From Coenobita brevimanus (Eukaryota; Arthropoda; Malacostraca; Decapoda; Coenobitidae): a DNA stretch of 64,000 nt. Location: contig CM064713.1 in assembly GCA_032717465.1 (NCBI GenBank), positions 11,314,976 to 11,378,975 on the forward strand, in the 5' to 3' direction. Shown here one piece after another: positions 20,983 through 31,906 of this stretch (position 1 is its first letter; every line of letters starts with the position of its first letter). A program made the position numbers and the translations under genes. The notes beneath the pieces were generated by a model. That model was not told where the DNA came from. It did no database searches and saw nothing but the letters and a program-made list of their open reading frames with translations.

Positions 20983-21745
20983 CCCGCCCCGTCCCGTCGA
21001 CGTATGGGTACGTTGCAACGATTTGCATTTGCCAGTCCTGGCGACGTACCAGTACGTCGTGCAATTGCAAGGTCCCTAATTTGCACAATTTTCAATTTTT
21101 GCGCGTGATTTTTCGTATGTATACACGGGACACCTTCCTCTATTCCTCTACAAGATGCCAAGCAGGGACAATGCCTTACACCACATACTCGTAACCTCCC
21201 CCCTCCCCCCCCACGCCATTGTCTTGGCAAAGGACCTGTTACCAGTGACCTGGCTAGTAAAGATATTCAGGGCCAGAGTGATTCCCCAATTGATGACAAT
21301 GTGGAGGATAATGTTTACATAGCATTAGAAGAAGAAACAACCAGAAATAATGATCAGGTAATGTGGCAAAAAAATGTCAGGTATGGTGATTAGTTAGTGA
21401 GTGAAACAATGCTTATAATGCCTTTATTACTGCTTGAAAACCAATATACTCTCATACTACATATACATTCGTACCAAGTAAATAAATAAATACCGTTTAT
21501 GAGTGGATAAAATAGTTACCCTCCCATAGAACTCGTTTTCTTTGGTGCCAGCATGTTAGAAAACCCAGTCAGGTAAGGAGGAACTCCTACCTGGATTGGG
21601 TATTTTAAACCTCAGGTGAGCGATTTCTCTATGAATTTTTGATGTTTCTCACCAAAAGCGAAGGTTTTAGCCAAAAAAAAATTTTTCGAAAATACCTCGG
21701 GACTGGGGGATGTCGGAGGTGCGGAAAACCTCGGGACGTGACGGG
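20983..21745. mobile_element. 763-bp TTAA MITE (piggyBac-like), copy 2
   Basis: It is flanked by TTAA at 20979-20982 and 21746-21749, with inverted ends TTAACCCGYCNCGTCCCG. It is homologous along its length to 11188-11955, sharing for example TGCACAATTTTCAA, GACACCTTCCTCTA and GCCAGAGTGATTCCCCAA. Palindromic ACGTAY...GTACGT motifs occur twice near the left end (about 21000 and 21046). The R2 paralogue at about 52115 keeps a GTAAGTATAT version of the joined target. There is no functional coding frame. Confidence 0.9.
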
Positions 21746-21962
21746 TTAAGTATATATGTTGATGCATTAAAAAGATTTTTTTTTTTCACTTTAATGCCAA
21801 ATATTGCTTAAGCCGACTGACCTTGAAGTGAAGTTTTAGGAAGAGTCTTTTTCAAGAGTGTGTTTCTATTTGCTCTGTGCCATTTTCGATACAGGTGTGC
21901 CTCATAAAACATCAACACGCTTGAATAGACATCCGCATTATATGAGGTGATGTCATTTCTCT

Positions 21963-22024
21963 CATATCTATATCTATATGTTTATCTATCTGTCTATCTT
22001 TCTATCGCTATATCAATATATCAG

Positions 22025-22055
<31 letters not shown>

Positions 22056-22069
22056 CTATCTATATATAT
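21963..22069. repeat. (TATC)n-rich microsatellite
   Basis: Interrupted TATC/TCTA units end in TATATATA directly before a tRNA-derived SINE. The preceding 200 bases (21750-21960) contain only a T run near 21777. Confidence 0.95.
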
Positions 22070-22470
22070 GAGCCTCTGTGGTACAGTGGTAGAGTGTGCT
22101 TTTCATACATGGGTGGACCAGGGTTTGCGCCCCGCCAGGGTAATAAACTTGGGAGTGTTCACCCGGCCACGTACTGCATTGGCGGACACAAGGGATGCTG
22201 TGATTGAACCAGTGTAGCTTACTGTAAAGTATGCTTGCACCCAATCAGCTTGCACGGGCCGATTACACTTGGGTCACAGACTACACACACATCCAAAACC
22301 ACTCCAACACTACAATTACACTTACAAGCATATCTCACCCTACATACTGTACACTCTCTACCAGACAGCCTAAGCCACTTGGTAGAGATACATTGCCTGT
22401 ATCGTCTCGACTTCGGTCGGGATAGGCCGGTCCTGCAATGGATACTCAAACGGCTGATGATGATGAATAT
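22070..22470 (+). mobile_element. tRNA-derived SINE of a second family
   Basis: It begins GAGCCTCTGTGGTACAGTGG, containing an A box (TGGTACAGTGGTAGAG). GGGTTTGCGCCC follows about 30 bases later as the B box. The first 70 bases resemble a tRNA head that no longer folds cleanly. A body of about 300 bases ends in TGATGATGATGAA at about 22454-22467, a tail like those of the other SINE family. I do not call a functional tRNA gene. Confidence 0.75.
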
Positions 22471-23400
22471 ATATATATGTAGAGAGAGAGTGTGTGTGTT
22501 GTTTCGGTTTCCAGTGTTTAGTTATGCACTGTTGCCAGTTTAAGTTGACCAAAGCTTGCCATGCCTCAATAGATTGAATACTGAACAGTCAGTTGATATT
22601 CACGCTAAAAGACGGTGATAATCTGTTAAAACTGTAATGGAAAATTAGTAGTCTTAAAATTACGTGAAACTCTGTTGGACACCCTGTAGTAATGTTCTGA
22701 TTGTTTTACATGTAGCGATAATATGACGATAACATTTAATGCGAGCACTGTTTAACTCTTGAAATTATGGCAGCTTAGCTTTGGAGTTGCGTCATGGAGC
22801 TGTGTTGTGGACAGGTAGTATTTCCTGAGGAACTTTCCCATTCATTGGCTCCTGCCAGCAAGATACAATAGTATATGTGGCCTCCATTAATATTTTCATT
22901 TGCTGAATCCATACGACCTGTGACGTTGATTTTCGACTGACTGTTCACAGATCGACCTACCTCATTCCTAACTGACTCTCGTCCTTTCCTCCAACTTTGG
23001 TTCAATTTGGGAAGGGAGGAGGGGACTGTACTGGGAGACTGCGGTGATTCTTGACTTTTGACAAATTGTTCCTATGTTTCAATCCCGTCGTCCTTGGATT
23101 TCGCTAACCCTCACCACCATGCTTGGTCCAAATCATAGCACATCTGTAAGCTGACCTTGCCAAAAGTCAGCACAGTTTGGAATTTTCATATGACCTTGAT
23201 CTTTGACTGATTGTTAACAAAATCATAGCCCTTCCTTCTTTCATTGCTTTGAGCCCTTCCACCATCTCTGGTCTAAATCAAGTAAATGCTGTATACGTCA
23301 ACCTTACCAAGTGACCGTAAACGTTGATGTATTGTTTTCAAAATCATTATGTCAAATCAACTGACTGGCCTTTAACATTTCCATAATGATTGGCAGAAAT
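22471..23400. other. Non-genic stretch with weak TGACCTT repeat homology
   Basis: No gene to 23040. From 23040 the sequence resembles the TGACCTT-rich repeat of 14430-15060, with AGCTGACCTTGCC, ATGACCTTGATCTTTGACTG and CACCATSYYTGGTC blocks. Confidence 0.45.
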
Positions 23401-23427
23401 CGGGTCATAACATTTTTGACACGTGGA

Positions 23428-23428
<1 letters not shown>

Positions 23429-23480
<52 letters not shown>
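23429..23480. repeat. (CA)n microsatellite
   Basis: About 26 uninterrupted CA units. Confidence 0.97.
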
Positions 23481-23481
<1 letters not shown>

Positions 23482-23601
23482 GCACACAGAAACATAGACC
23501 CACTGACACGCAGGTAGATAGAGACAGACAGAAAGACCGGCACATAGACAAACATACACACGTACATCCCTACATACATACAGACAGAGACAAACAGATG
23601 G

Positions 23602-23790
23602 ACAGAGAGGCAGACTTACATATATACATATATGCAAGCAGACAGACGGACAGAGAGGCAGACTTACATACATATATGCAAGCAGACAGACGGACAGAGA
23701 GGCAGACTTACATACATATATGCAAGCAGACAGACAGAGAGGCAGAATTACATACATATATGCAAGCAGACAGACAGATAAACAGACAGA
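23602..23790. repeat. Minisatellite, four ~40-48-bp units
   Basis: The unit GGCAGACTTACATACATATA followed by TGCAAGCAGACAGACGGACAGAGA begins near 23610, 23657, 23701 and 23741. It shortens from 48 to 44 to 40 bp by loss of GACGGACA repeats. Confidence 0.92.
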
Positions 23791-23936
23791 CAGAGATCCA
23801 CACATAAGTGTACATACCCATAAACAGACACACAGTAATACATTGAAGTAGAGATGCACACAGAGAAACACAGACATACAATATAATTAGATATATAATT
23901 AGATAAACAGACAACAACAGAGAGTAACAGTGATAG

Positions 23937-24075
<139 letters not shown>

Positions 24076-24344
24076 TTCAACCGAGGCGGACGTGCGACAT
24101 CGGTGCTCCGTACCAAACCAACACGGCCAGTGGCATTACCTAAATTAGTATGAGTCAAGCTCTGTACCAGGTTAGACTAAATGATTTTTCATTATTAAAA
24201 GGAAAAAAAAAAAAAGTTTAAACAAGACTTGTTCAAGCAGGAAAGAGAACCAAGACAAAAAATACGCTGAGTCATCTGAGGTTTGTTTAGACTACAACAA
24301 CACGAGGATTGTAAGTACATGCTCTGCACTTTTAGTATTGCAAG

Positions 24345-25255
24345 ATGGATACATACTTTAGTAAAGCAAATTTGGAAAAGAAAAGGGATAAAGGTAAAAA
24401 GCAAAATGATGATTTCTACCAAGAGCTGGTTGGAGTGGAGACTCACAATAGACTGGTTGAACGTGTAAACAAACTAGAAATGGCTTTCAAAAATGAAATT
24501 GATGAAATAAAGAAGCAGATGCACTTGCAAAAGCAAGAAATAGAAAAACTAGGAAGAGAGGCCAATAAGAAAGACACAACCATCAGTGAACTAACAGTGG
24601 AACTGAGTACACTTAGGAAGAAAATGAGTAAAATGGCAAGTACAGTAGTCAATCACGAGAGTGTTATGGAAGAGTTCAAAAATGACACAGAGACAATTAG
24701 GCAAGTAAGTAGTCTTATAGACCAGAGCAGTGATATTGAGGAGAAGATAACACAAGTGAATGAAGCTGTGCAAAGCTACAAAAATGATGTGGAAACCACG
24801 TATGCTGAAATGGTGAAAGTAAAGAAAGACTTAGAAACAAAGGTGGAGGAAAAAAGCATTAAAAAGGAAGTGAAAAGAATAATCCAAAACAATCCAAAGT
24901 TAGTCAGAGATTCAGTAGATATAAACAAATCTATAGTAATCACTGGTATAGAAGAGGAAGAAGTAAAAAACAAGATCACAAGAGACAAAAGGAGTTGGCA
25001 AATGTAATGAGCTTACTGAAAGAAGTATCAGAGGAAATCTGTAGTAAAGACATAGAGGAACACAAAAGGTTAGGGAAATATGAGAAAAGCAAGACAAGAC
25101 CTCTAAAGGTGACTTTCCAAAGTGTAAACACTGTGGAAGAGATACTAAAAAATGCAAAGAATCTTATGGAGAAAGAGTTAAAAAAATGTACGGATAAAAA
25201 GATGCCTGAAAGAGAAAAAGGAGGAAGCAAAAACAAAAAATGAGGGAAGATCAGA
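24345..25255 (+). pseudogene. CR1-like LINE ORF1, coiled-coil protein (copy 1)
   Basis: From Met 24345 the protein begins MDTYFSKANLEKK and is mostly charged coiled-coil up to about residue 190. KSIVITGIEEE follows, the start of an RRM-like region often seen in LINE ORF1 proteins, which bind their own RNA as chaperones. Compared with copy 2 (28540), a short indel at about 24990 changes DKNEMAN to DKRSWQM and ends the frame at 25007. The remainder continues in another frame from 24995. A deletion near 25190 removes part of the basic C-terminus found in copy 2. Confidence 0.85.
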
Positions 25256-25376
25256 AGAGGAGAAGAAATTTTTTTTACAAAGTAATAGGATTGCAGGTAC
25301 GAAAGTGGTACACAAACAGGATGGAATAAAAAGGAGGAAGGTAGTAGTACCATGTCATGACAAGTGAATAAACATG

Positions 25377-26748
25377 ATGATAAAGTTGATGTACTCAAAT
25401 GTGGATGGAATGGTATCTAAATTACTAGAGATGAATGATTATGTCAGAGAAAATGAACCACAAATAATATGCCTAACTGAAACAAAATTAACACCAAGGA
25501 TATCCAATGACATACTAAACTTAGAGGAATACAATATATGGAGAAGAGACAGAAATTTTTAAAAAGGAGGAGGAATTATAATATTAACTAAGAAAAATCT
25601 AAAAGTCAATGAAATAAAACTAGATATACCATCACAAGTAGAACTGATTGCAGTAGAGATCAACACATCTGAAGGTAAAGTAATTGTAGCCAATTTGTAC
25701 ATGCCACCCAGATCAAACACATGGGAAAGAGACGACTATGAGGACCTGGCAGAGAGTACAATTCAGAGTTTAAGATCATTACTACATAAAATGGAAGAGA
25801 AATCAGAAAGAATTATAGTAACTGGGGATTTCAATACAAATATAAATTGGAATACTCTAGATATAATTAGCCAAGAAAGCTGTTGGGATCAAAAGCTCCT
25901 GGATCTCGTACAAAAGTTCTTCCTAACGCAACATGTGAGGGAAACCACCAGAAAAAGAGGACTTGATGTACCTCCAGTGCTAGATCTAATATTTACTAGG
26001 CAAGAAAATGATATTGACAGTTTAATATATCACCCTCCACTCGGCAAAAGCGATCATGCAGTATTACATTATAACTTCAGGAGAGCATATGACATAGTAA
26101 ACAGCAATGACAGTTACAAAAAGAGCCTAAACTATGAAAAGGGAAATTATCAAGACCTAAAGAAGTATTTCTTAGAAGTTGATTGGGAAAATGAGCTTAG
26201 AGGACATGATGTAAATGCTGTATATAAAAAATTCTGTGAATTTTATGAAATAGGAGTCCAGAAGTACATCCCACAGCACAAAGAAGCAGATAAGAAAATA
26301 CAGAAATGGTTCAATACAGAATGTAAAAAATCAAAAGAAAGCTCAAAAAGCACATAGACAAGACTGAAAAGTTCAAAGGGCCGCTACAAGATGGATACCA
26401 AACTTAAGGGACCTAAGCTACGAAAGAAGACTAAATAAACTGAATCTACCAACGCTACAGGAGAGAAGGAAAAGAGGTGACATGATAATGCTATATAAGT
26501 GCATATCAGGGAAGGAGAATATAGACATAAATGATTACTTAACATATGGAGAAGCATCAGCAAGAGGATACTGCAAAAAACTGCATAAGAAGATAGGTGA
26601 TAAAGACGTAAGGAAATTCAGTTTCCCAAACAGAGCAATTGATCAATGGAATGCACTGCCGAATGAAATAGTGTGTGCCAAAACAATTCACAAATTTAAG
26701 GATATGTACGATAAATATGGTTTAAGACACAGGACAGTACGAGCTTGA
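25377..26748 (+). pseudogene. CR1-like LINE ORF2, reverse transcriptase deleted (copy 1)
   Basis: The endonuclease domain carries MYSNVDGM, CLTETKL, VTGDFNTNINW and KSDHAV, all the catalytic motifs of the apurinic-type fold. A stop at 25559 follows an indel in an A/T run relative to copy 2, and the frame reopens from about 25600 to 26357. From 26340 the sequence jumps to the C-terminal region after the RT (KFSFPNRAIDQWNALP, 26482-26748). The FADD catalytic core is absent, so this copy could not retrotranspose by itself. Confidence 0.88.
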
Positions 26749-26796
26749 CTCATTCCTGTAAAGATACAATTAGGTAAGAACAATTAGGTAGGTAAG

Positions 26797-26798
<2 letters not shown>

Positions 26799-26853
<55 letters not shown>

Positions 26854-26943
26854 GCTGACAGACGATGATTCACATGTCACAGGCACAGAGAGAGAATAAA
26901 CACTAACACATACCGTAAAAACAAACAGAAACACACAGACAGT

Positions 26944-26977
<34 letters not shown>

Positions 26978-27030
26978 GGATACAATCACACGGTCACATA
27001 CACAAATATACAAATACACACACACACATG

Positions 27031-27066
<36 letters not shown>

Positions 27067-27122
27067 TTCAATCATACAGTCACATGCGCAAATATACAAA
27101 CACACACACACACACACACACA
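26799..27122. repeat. (CA)n tracts between CR1 copies 1 and 2
   Basis: Four CA-rich runs (about 26799-26849, 26946-26973, 27015-27062 and 27099-27122) are separated by short unique sequence. The block forms the 3' border of copy 1 and the 5' border of copy 2. Confidence 0.92.
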
Positions 27123-27410
27123 CATAAGGAGTCAAGGAGGACAGACGTGCACCGAAAGCACTCCATACCGAGCCAGCACGGCCAGTGGCATTACCTAAAT
27201 TAGTATCTTTATATAAGTCAAGCTCTGTACCAGGTTGGACTAAATGATTTTTTATTACTAAAAAAAAAAATAATAAGTTTAAACAAGACCTGTTCAAACA
27301 GAAAAGAGAACCGAGTGACGAAACAATGCGCTCAGTCAGCTGAGGTTTGTTTAGACTACAACTGCCCCAGGGAATGTACTGTAAGTACTCTGTGCTTTTA
27401 GTATTGCAAA

Positions 27411-28866
27411 ATGGACACATACTTTAGTAAAGCAAATTTGGAAAAGAAAAGGGGGTAAATTTTCAGAAGTAACCAACGTTTTCTTTTATTATTTTTTTTA
27501 TGGTTTCCAATGCAAAATACTGTGCTTTAATTAGTTTTGACCCTCATTTTGGGGGGAAAATCCCCCTTTTGGAATTTTGAGTAAGATTTCCAAAAGTGGG
27601 TTTATCCCCCAAAATCAAGATCAAGATTAATTAAAAATACACTATTTTGCATTAAACTAACCCAAACTAACCTAACCTAACCTAACCTAACCTAACCTAG
27701 GCCTGATCTAGAGCCTGACATAGACCAAATGCACACGCCTGCACCAGCCAATATGGCGCAACATTCATCCGTTACTGAGCGACAGCCTAACCTAAGTCAC
27801 TATATGACTATCCCTACAAAATTTGCTCCCCCAACTGAAACTAGGCTTAAAGGGTAAGTCTTAGTTAGAATAGTTCAGGGACGTAATATAATGAAAATTG
27901 GTAACGTTGGTTACTTCTAAAGTTATACCGAAAAGGGATAAAGGTAGAATGCAAGATGATGATTTCTACCAAGAATTGGTTGAAGTGGAGACTCACAATA
28001 TACTGGTTGAACGTGTTCACAAACTGGAGATGGCTTTCAAAAATGAAGTTGATGAAATAAAGAAGCAGATGCACTTGCAAAAGGAAGAAATAGAAAAACT
28101 AGGAAGGGAGGCCAATAAGAAAGACACAACCATCAGTGAACTAACAGTGGAATTGAGTACACTTAGGAAGAAAATGAGTGAAATGGCAAGTACAGTAGTC
28201 AATCACGAGAGTATTATGGAAGAGTTCAAAAATGATACAGAGACAATTAGGCAAGTAAGCAGTCTGATAGACCAAAGCAGTGATATTGAGGAGAAGATTA
28301 CACAGGTGAATGAAGCTGTGCAAAGCTACAAAAATGATGTGGAAACCACGTATGCTGAAATGGTGAAAGTAAAGAAAGACTTAGAAACAAGGGTAGAGGA
28401 AAAAAGCATTAAAAAGGAAGTGAAAAGAATAATCCAAAACAACCCAAAGTTAGTCAAAGATTCAGTAGATATCAACAAATCTATTGTAATCACTGGTATA
28501 GAAGAGGAACAAGTAAAAAACAAGATCACAAGAGACAAAAATGAGATGGCAAATGTAATGAGCTTACTGAAAGAAGTATCAGAGGAAATCTGTAGTAAAG
28601 ATATAGAGGAACACAAAAGGTTAGGGAAATACGAGAAAAGCAAGACAAGACCTTTAAAGGTAACTTTCCTGAGTGTAAACACTGTGGAGGAGATATTAAA
28701 AAATACAAAGAATCTTATGGAAAAAGAGGAGTTCAAAAATGTATGGATAAAAAGATGCCTAACACAAGAGGAACTGGAATTACTGAAAGAGAAGAGGGAG
28801 GAAGCAAAAACAAAAAATGAGGGAAGATCAGAAGAGGAGAAGAACACATTTTTTTTTACAAAGTAA
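27411..28866 (+). pseudogene. CR1-like LINE ORF1 (copy 2), split by a MITE
   Basis: The start MDTYFSKANLEKK at 27411 is cut after about 14 codons by the MITE at 27454. The reading continues from about 27938 (RDKGRMQDDDFYQELVEVE) without a stop to 28864. About 190 residues of coiled coil are followed by the IVITGIEEEQ region and a basic end (FKNVWIKRCLTQEELELLKE), giving the most complete ORF1 in the window. The protein probably forms a trimeric RNA-binding chaperone, as for LINE ORF1 proteins in general. Without the MITE it would be an open frame of about 325 codons. Confidence 0.88.
27454..27929. mobile_element. 476-bp MITE with 8-bp duplication, carrying telomeric TTAGG units
   Basis: Inverted ends share AGAAGTAACCAACGTT; the outermost bases are GGTAAATTTTC and GGTATAACTTT. 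GAAAAGGG at 27446-27453 and 27930-27937 is a perfect 8-bp duplication. CR1 copy 1 shows the empty site GAAAAGAAAAGGGATAAAGG at about 24381-24400. The interior contains an inverted GGGGGGAAAATCCCCC palindrome (about 27551-27567) and about seven CCTAA units at 27660-27700. Eight-base duplications suit hAT or P-like elements, but the termini match neither clearly. No transposase is encoded. Confidence 0.9.
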
Positions 28867-28957
28867 TAGGATTGCAGGTACGAAAGTGGTACACAAACAA
28901 GAGGGAATAAAAAGGAGGAAGGTAGTAGAACCATGTCATGACAAGTATATAAACAAT

Positions 28958-31807
28958 ATGATAAAGTTTATGTACTCAAATGTGGATGGAATGGTATCTA
29001 AATTACTAGAGATGAATGATTATGTCAGAGAAAATGAAGCACATATAATATGCCTAACTGAAACAAAATTAACACCAAGGATATCCAATGACATACTAAA
29101 CTTAGAGGAATACAATATATGGAGAAGAGACGGAAATTTAAAAAAAGGAGGAGGAATTATAATATTAAATAAGAAAAATCTAAAAGTCAATGAAATAAAA
29201 CTAGATATACCATCATAAATAAAACTGATTGCAGTAGAGATCAACACATCTGAAGGTAAAGTAATTGTAGCCAAATTGTACATGCCACCCAGCTCAAACA
29301 CATGGGAAAGAGACGACTATGAGGACCTGGCAGAGAGTACAATTCAGAGTTTAAGATCATTACTACATAAAATGGAAGAGAAATCGGAAAGAATTATACT
29401 AACTGGAGATTTTAATACAAATATAAATTGGAATACTCTAGATATAACTAGTCAAGAAAGCTGTTGGGACCAAAATCTCCTAGATCTCGTGCAAGAGTTT
29501 TTCCTAACGCAACATGTGAGGGAAACCACCAGAAAAAGAGGACTCGATGTACCTTGAATGCTAGATCTAATATTTACTAGGCAAGAAAATGATATTGGCA
29601 GTTTAATATATCACCCTCCACTGGGCAATAGCGATCATGCAGTACTAAATTACAACTTTAGGATAGCACAGGACATTTTTAAGAGCAATGACAGTTACAA
29701 AAAGAGCCTAAACTATGAAAAGGGAAATTATCAATACCTAAAGAAGTATTTCTTAGAAGTTGATTGGGAAAATGAGCTTAGAGGACAAGATTTAAATGCT
29801 GTATATAAAAAATTCTGTGAATTTTATGAAATAGGGGTCCAGAAGTACATCCCACAGCACAAAGAAACAGATAAGAAAATACAGAAATGGTTCAATACAA
29901 AATGTAAAAAAATCAAGAGCAAGAAGAGATTTGTTGTGAAATAGATACAGAAGACACAATAGTGAAAGGGCGTACAATAATTACAAACAGGCAAGAAACG
30001 ACTATACAAGAATAAGGAGGGAAGCCCAAAAACAGTTTGAGAAGGATATAATAAATACAAGTAGTGATCAACCAAAGCTATTTTACAGCTACATCAGAAG
30101 CAAAACCAAAGTAAAAGATATAATACAATCCATTACGGACGAGGGAATCACCTATACACAAGAGAAAGATATTTGTGGAGCGCTAAATAAGAATTTCCAA
30201 TTAGTTTTTATAGAAGAAAAAATTTTTGAGAGGGACTATGTGGAACATGCATGTCCACACATACTACCAGATATACAAATATCTGAACAAGTAATACACG
30301 AGGAGTTAAGTATATTAGACAGAGGAAAAGCAAGTGGTCCTGATGAAATTTCATGTTGGGTACTACGAGAATGTGCAAAGGAGTTAAGTAAACCATTATT
30401 TTTAATTTTCAAGAAATCCTTGAGTCAAGGTAAACTACCTGATATTTGGAAGAATGCAAATATTGTCCCCTTATTCAAGAAAGGAAATAGACAAAATCCA
30501 CTCAACTACCGACCAGTATCACTGACCAGTGTTGTAAACAAGGTATTAGAAAAGCTTATAAGAAAGCTTGGGTAAATCATCTAGAAGAACACAGAATGAT
30601 AACAGAAAGTCAGTATGGTTCCAGAAAAGGAAAATCATGTGTTACTAATCTGTTGAGCTACTATGACAGAGTAACAAACACAATACAGGAAAGAGAAGGA
30701 TGGGTGGACAGTATCTATTTAGATTTCAAGAAAGCATTTGACACAGAACAACATCAAAGACTTTTATGGAAACTGTACCATCAAGGAGGAATTCGAGGCA
30801 AACTGTTTTGTTGGATGCAAGATTTTCTCATAAAAAGAGAAATGAGAACAGTACTAAGGGGAAACTACTCATCATGGAAAGAAGTGACTAGTGGAGTACC
30901 ACAGGGTTCAGTGCTGGCACCAATCATGTTTTTAGTGTATATAAATGATATAAACAGTAACACTGGAAATGAAAGCTATCTGAATATGTTTGCAGATGAT
31001 GCAAAAATACAAAGGAGAATTACTAACACAGACACTTGTAAAGAGCTACAAGAAAAATTAAATAAACTTCATGAATGAAGTCATACATGGCAAATGGAAT
31101 TCAATGTGGACAAGTGTCATGTAATCAAGTTTGGTAAAAGTGGAAAAAGACCTGAATGGGATTATACGTTAGGAAATAAAACCCTATACACATCAGAAAG
31201 AGAGTAGGACCTAGGTGTGATTATCAATAACAGACTATCTCCGGCTGACCACATCAGCGAGAAGGTACGGAACATGTATACACTGCTTGCAAATATGAGA
31301 ATAGCATTCACATACATGAATGAAGACATGCTAAGAAGGATAATAACATCATTCATTAGACCAACCCTGGAGTATGCATCAGTAGTTTCGAGTCCTCATC
31401 TCAAAAAACACATAGATAAGATTGAAAAATTTCAAAGGGCCGCTACAAGATGGATACCAAACTAAAGGGACCTAAGCTATGAAGAAAGGCTAAATAAACT
31501 AAATCTACCAACACTACAGGATAGAAGGAAAGGAGGTGACATGATAATGCTATATAAATGCATATCATGGAAGGAGAAAATAGACATAAATGATTACTTA
31601 ACATATGGGGAAGCATCAGCAAGAGGACACTGCAAAAAACTGCATAAGAAGAGAGGTGATAAAGACGTAAGGAAATTCAGTTTCCCAAACAGAGCAATTG
31701 ATCAATGGAGTGCACTACCGAATGAAATAGTGTGTGTCAAAACAATTCACAAATTTAAGGATATATACGATAAATATGGTTTAAGACACGGGACAGTACG
31801 AGCTTGA
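28958..31807 (+). pseudogene. CR1-like LINE ORF2, endonuclease and reverse transcriptase (copy 2)
   Basis: Domains in order: endonuclease (YSNVDGM, CLTETKL, LTGDFNTNINW, NSDHAV) to about 29700; a linker; reverse transcriptase with NIVPLFKKGNRQNPLNYRPV (30458-30520), YLDFKKAFD (30715), SGVPQGSVLAP (30891) and FADDAKI (30988); then a C-terminal domain ending GLRHGTVRA at 31804. Damage includes stops at 29216, 29555, 29942, 31076 (TGG to TGA) and 31204, and a frame change near 30570. The catalytic Asp pair is kept. The intact enzyme would nick target DNA and copy the LINE RNA there. Confidence 0.9.
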
Positions 31808-31850
31808 CTCATTCCTGTAAAGATATAATTAGGTAAGAACAATTAGGTAA

Positions 31851-31851
31851 G

Positions 31852-31904
<53 letters not shown>
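31851..31904. repeat. (CA)n between CR1 copies 2 and 3
   Basis: About 27 CA units. The 3' tail of copy 2 runs into it, and the 5'-truncated copy 3 begins directly after it. Confidence 0.96.

Positions 31905-31906
<2 letters not shown>

Larger units (their letters stand above)
27123..31850 (+). mobile_element. CR1-clade LINE, copy 2 (near full length)
   Basis: It has the 5' non-coding region, ORF1, ORF2 with endonuclease and reverse transcriptase, and the 3' tail AATTAGGTAAGAAC repeated before (AC)n. A 476-bp MITE interrupts ORF1 at 27454-27929. Without it the element is about 4.25 kb, in the usual range for CR1. Clade call rests on the ORF2 motifs VPLFKKGNRQNPLNYRPVSL, FADD and YASVV-like sequence followed by RRGDM-type C-terminal blocks. 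Confidence 0.9.

Noticed and set aside
22070..22145. Possible tRNA gene
   Set aside because: The A and B boxes are present, but the sequence does not form clean D, anticodon and T arms, and it continues into a SINE body.
23602..23790. Minisatellite considered as a CRISPR array
   Set aside because: The units are contiguous tandem repeats without unique spacers, and the DNA is eukaryotic.
27660..27700. True telomere or chromosome end
   Set aside because: Only about seven CCTAA units lie inside a defined MITE, so the array is interstitial.
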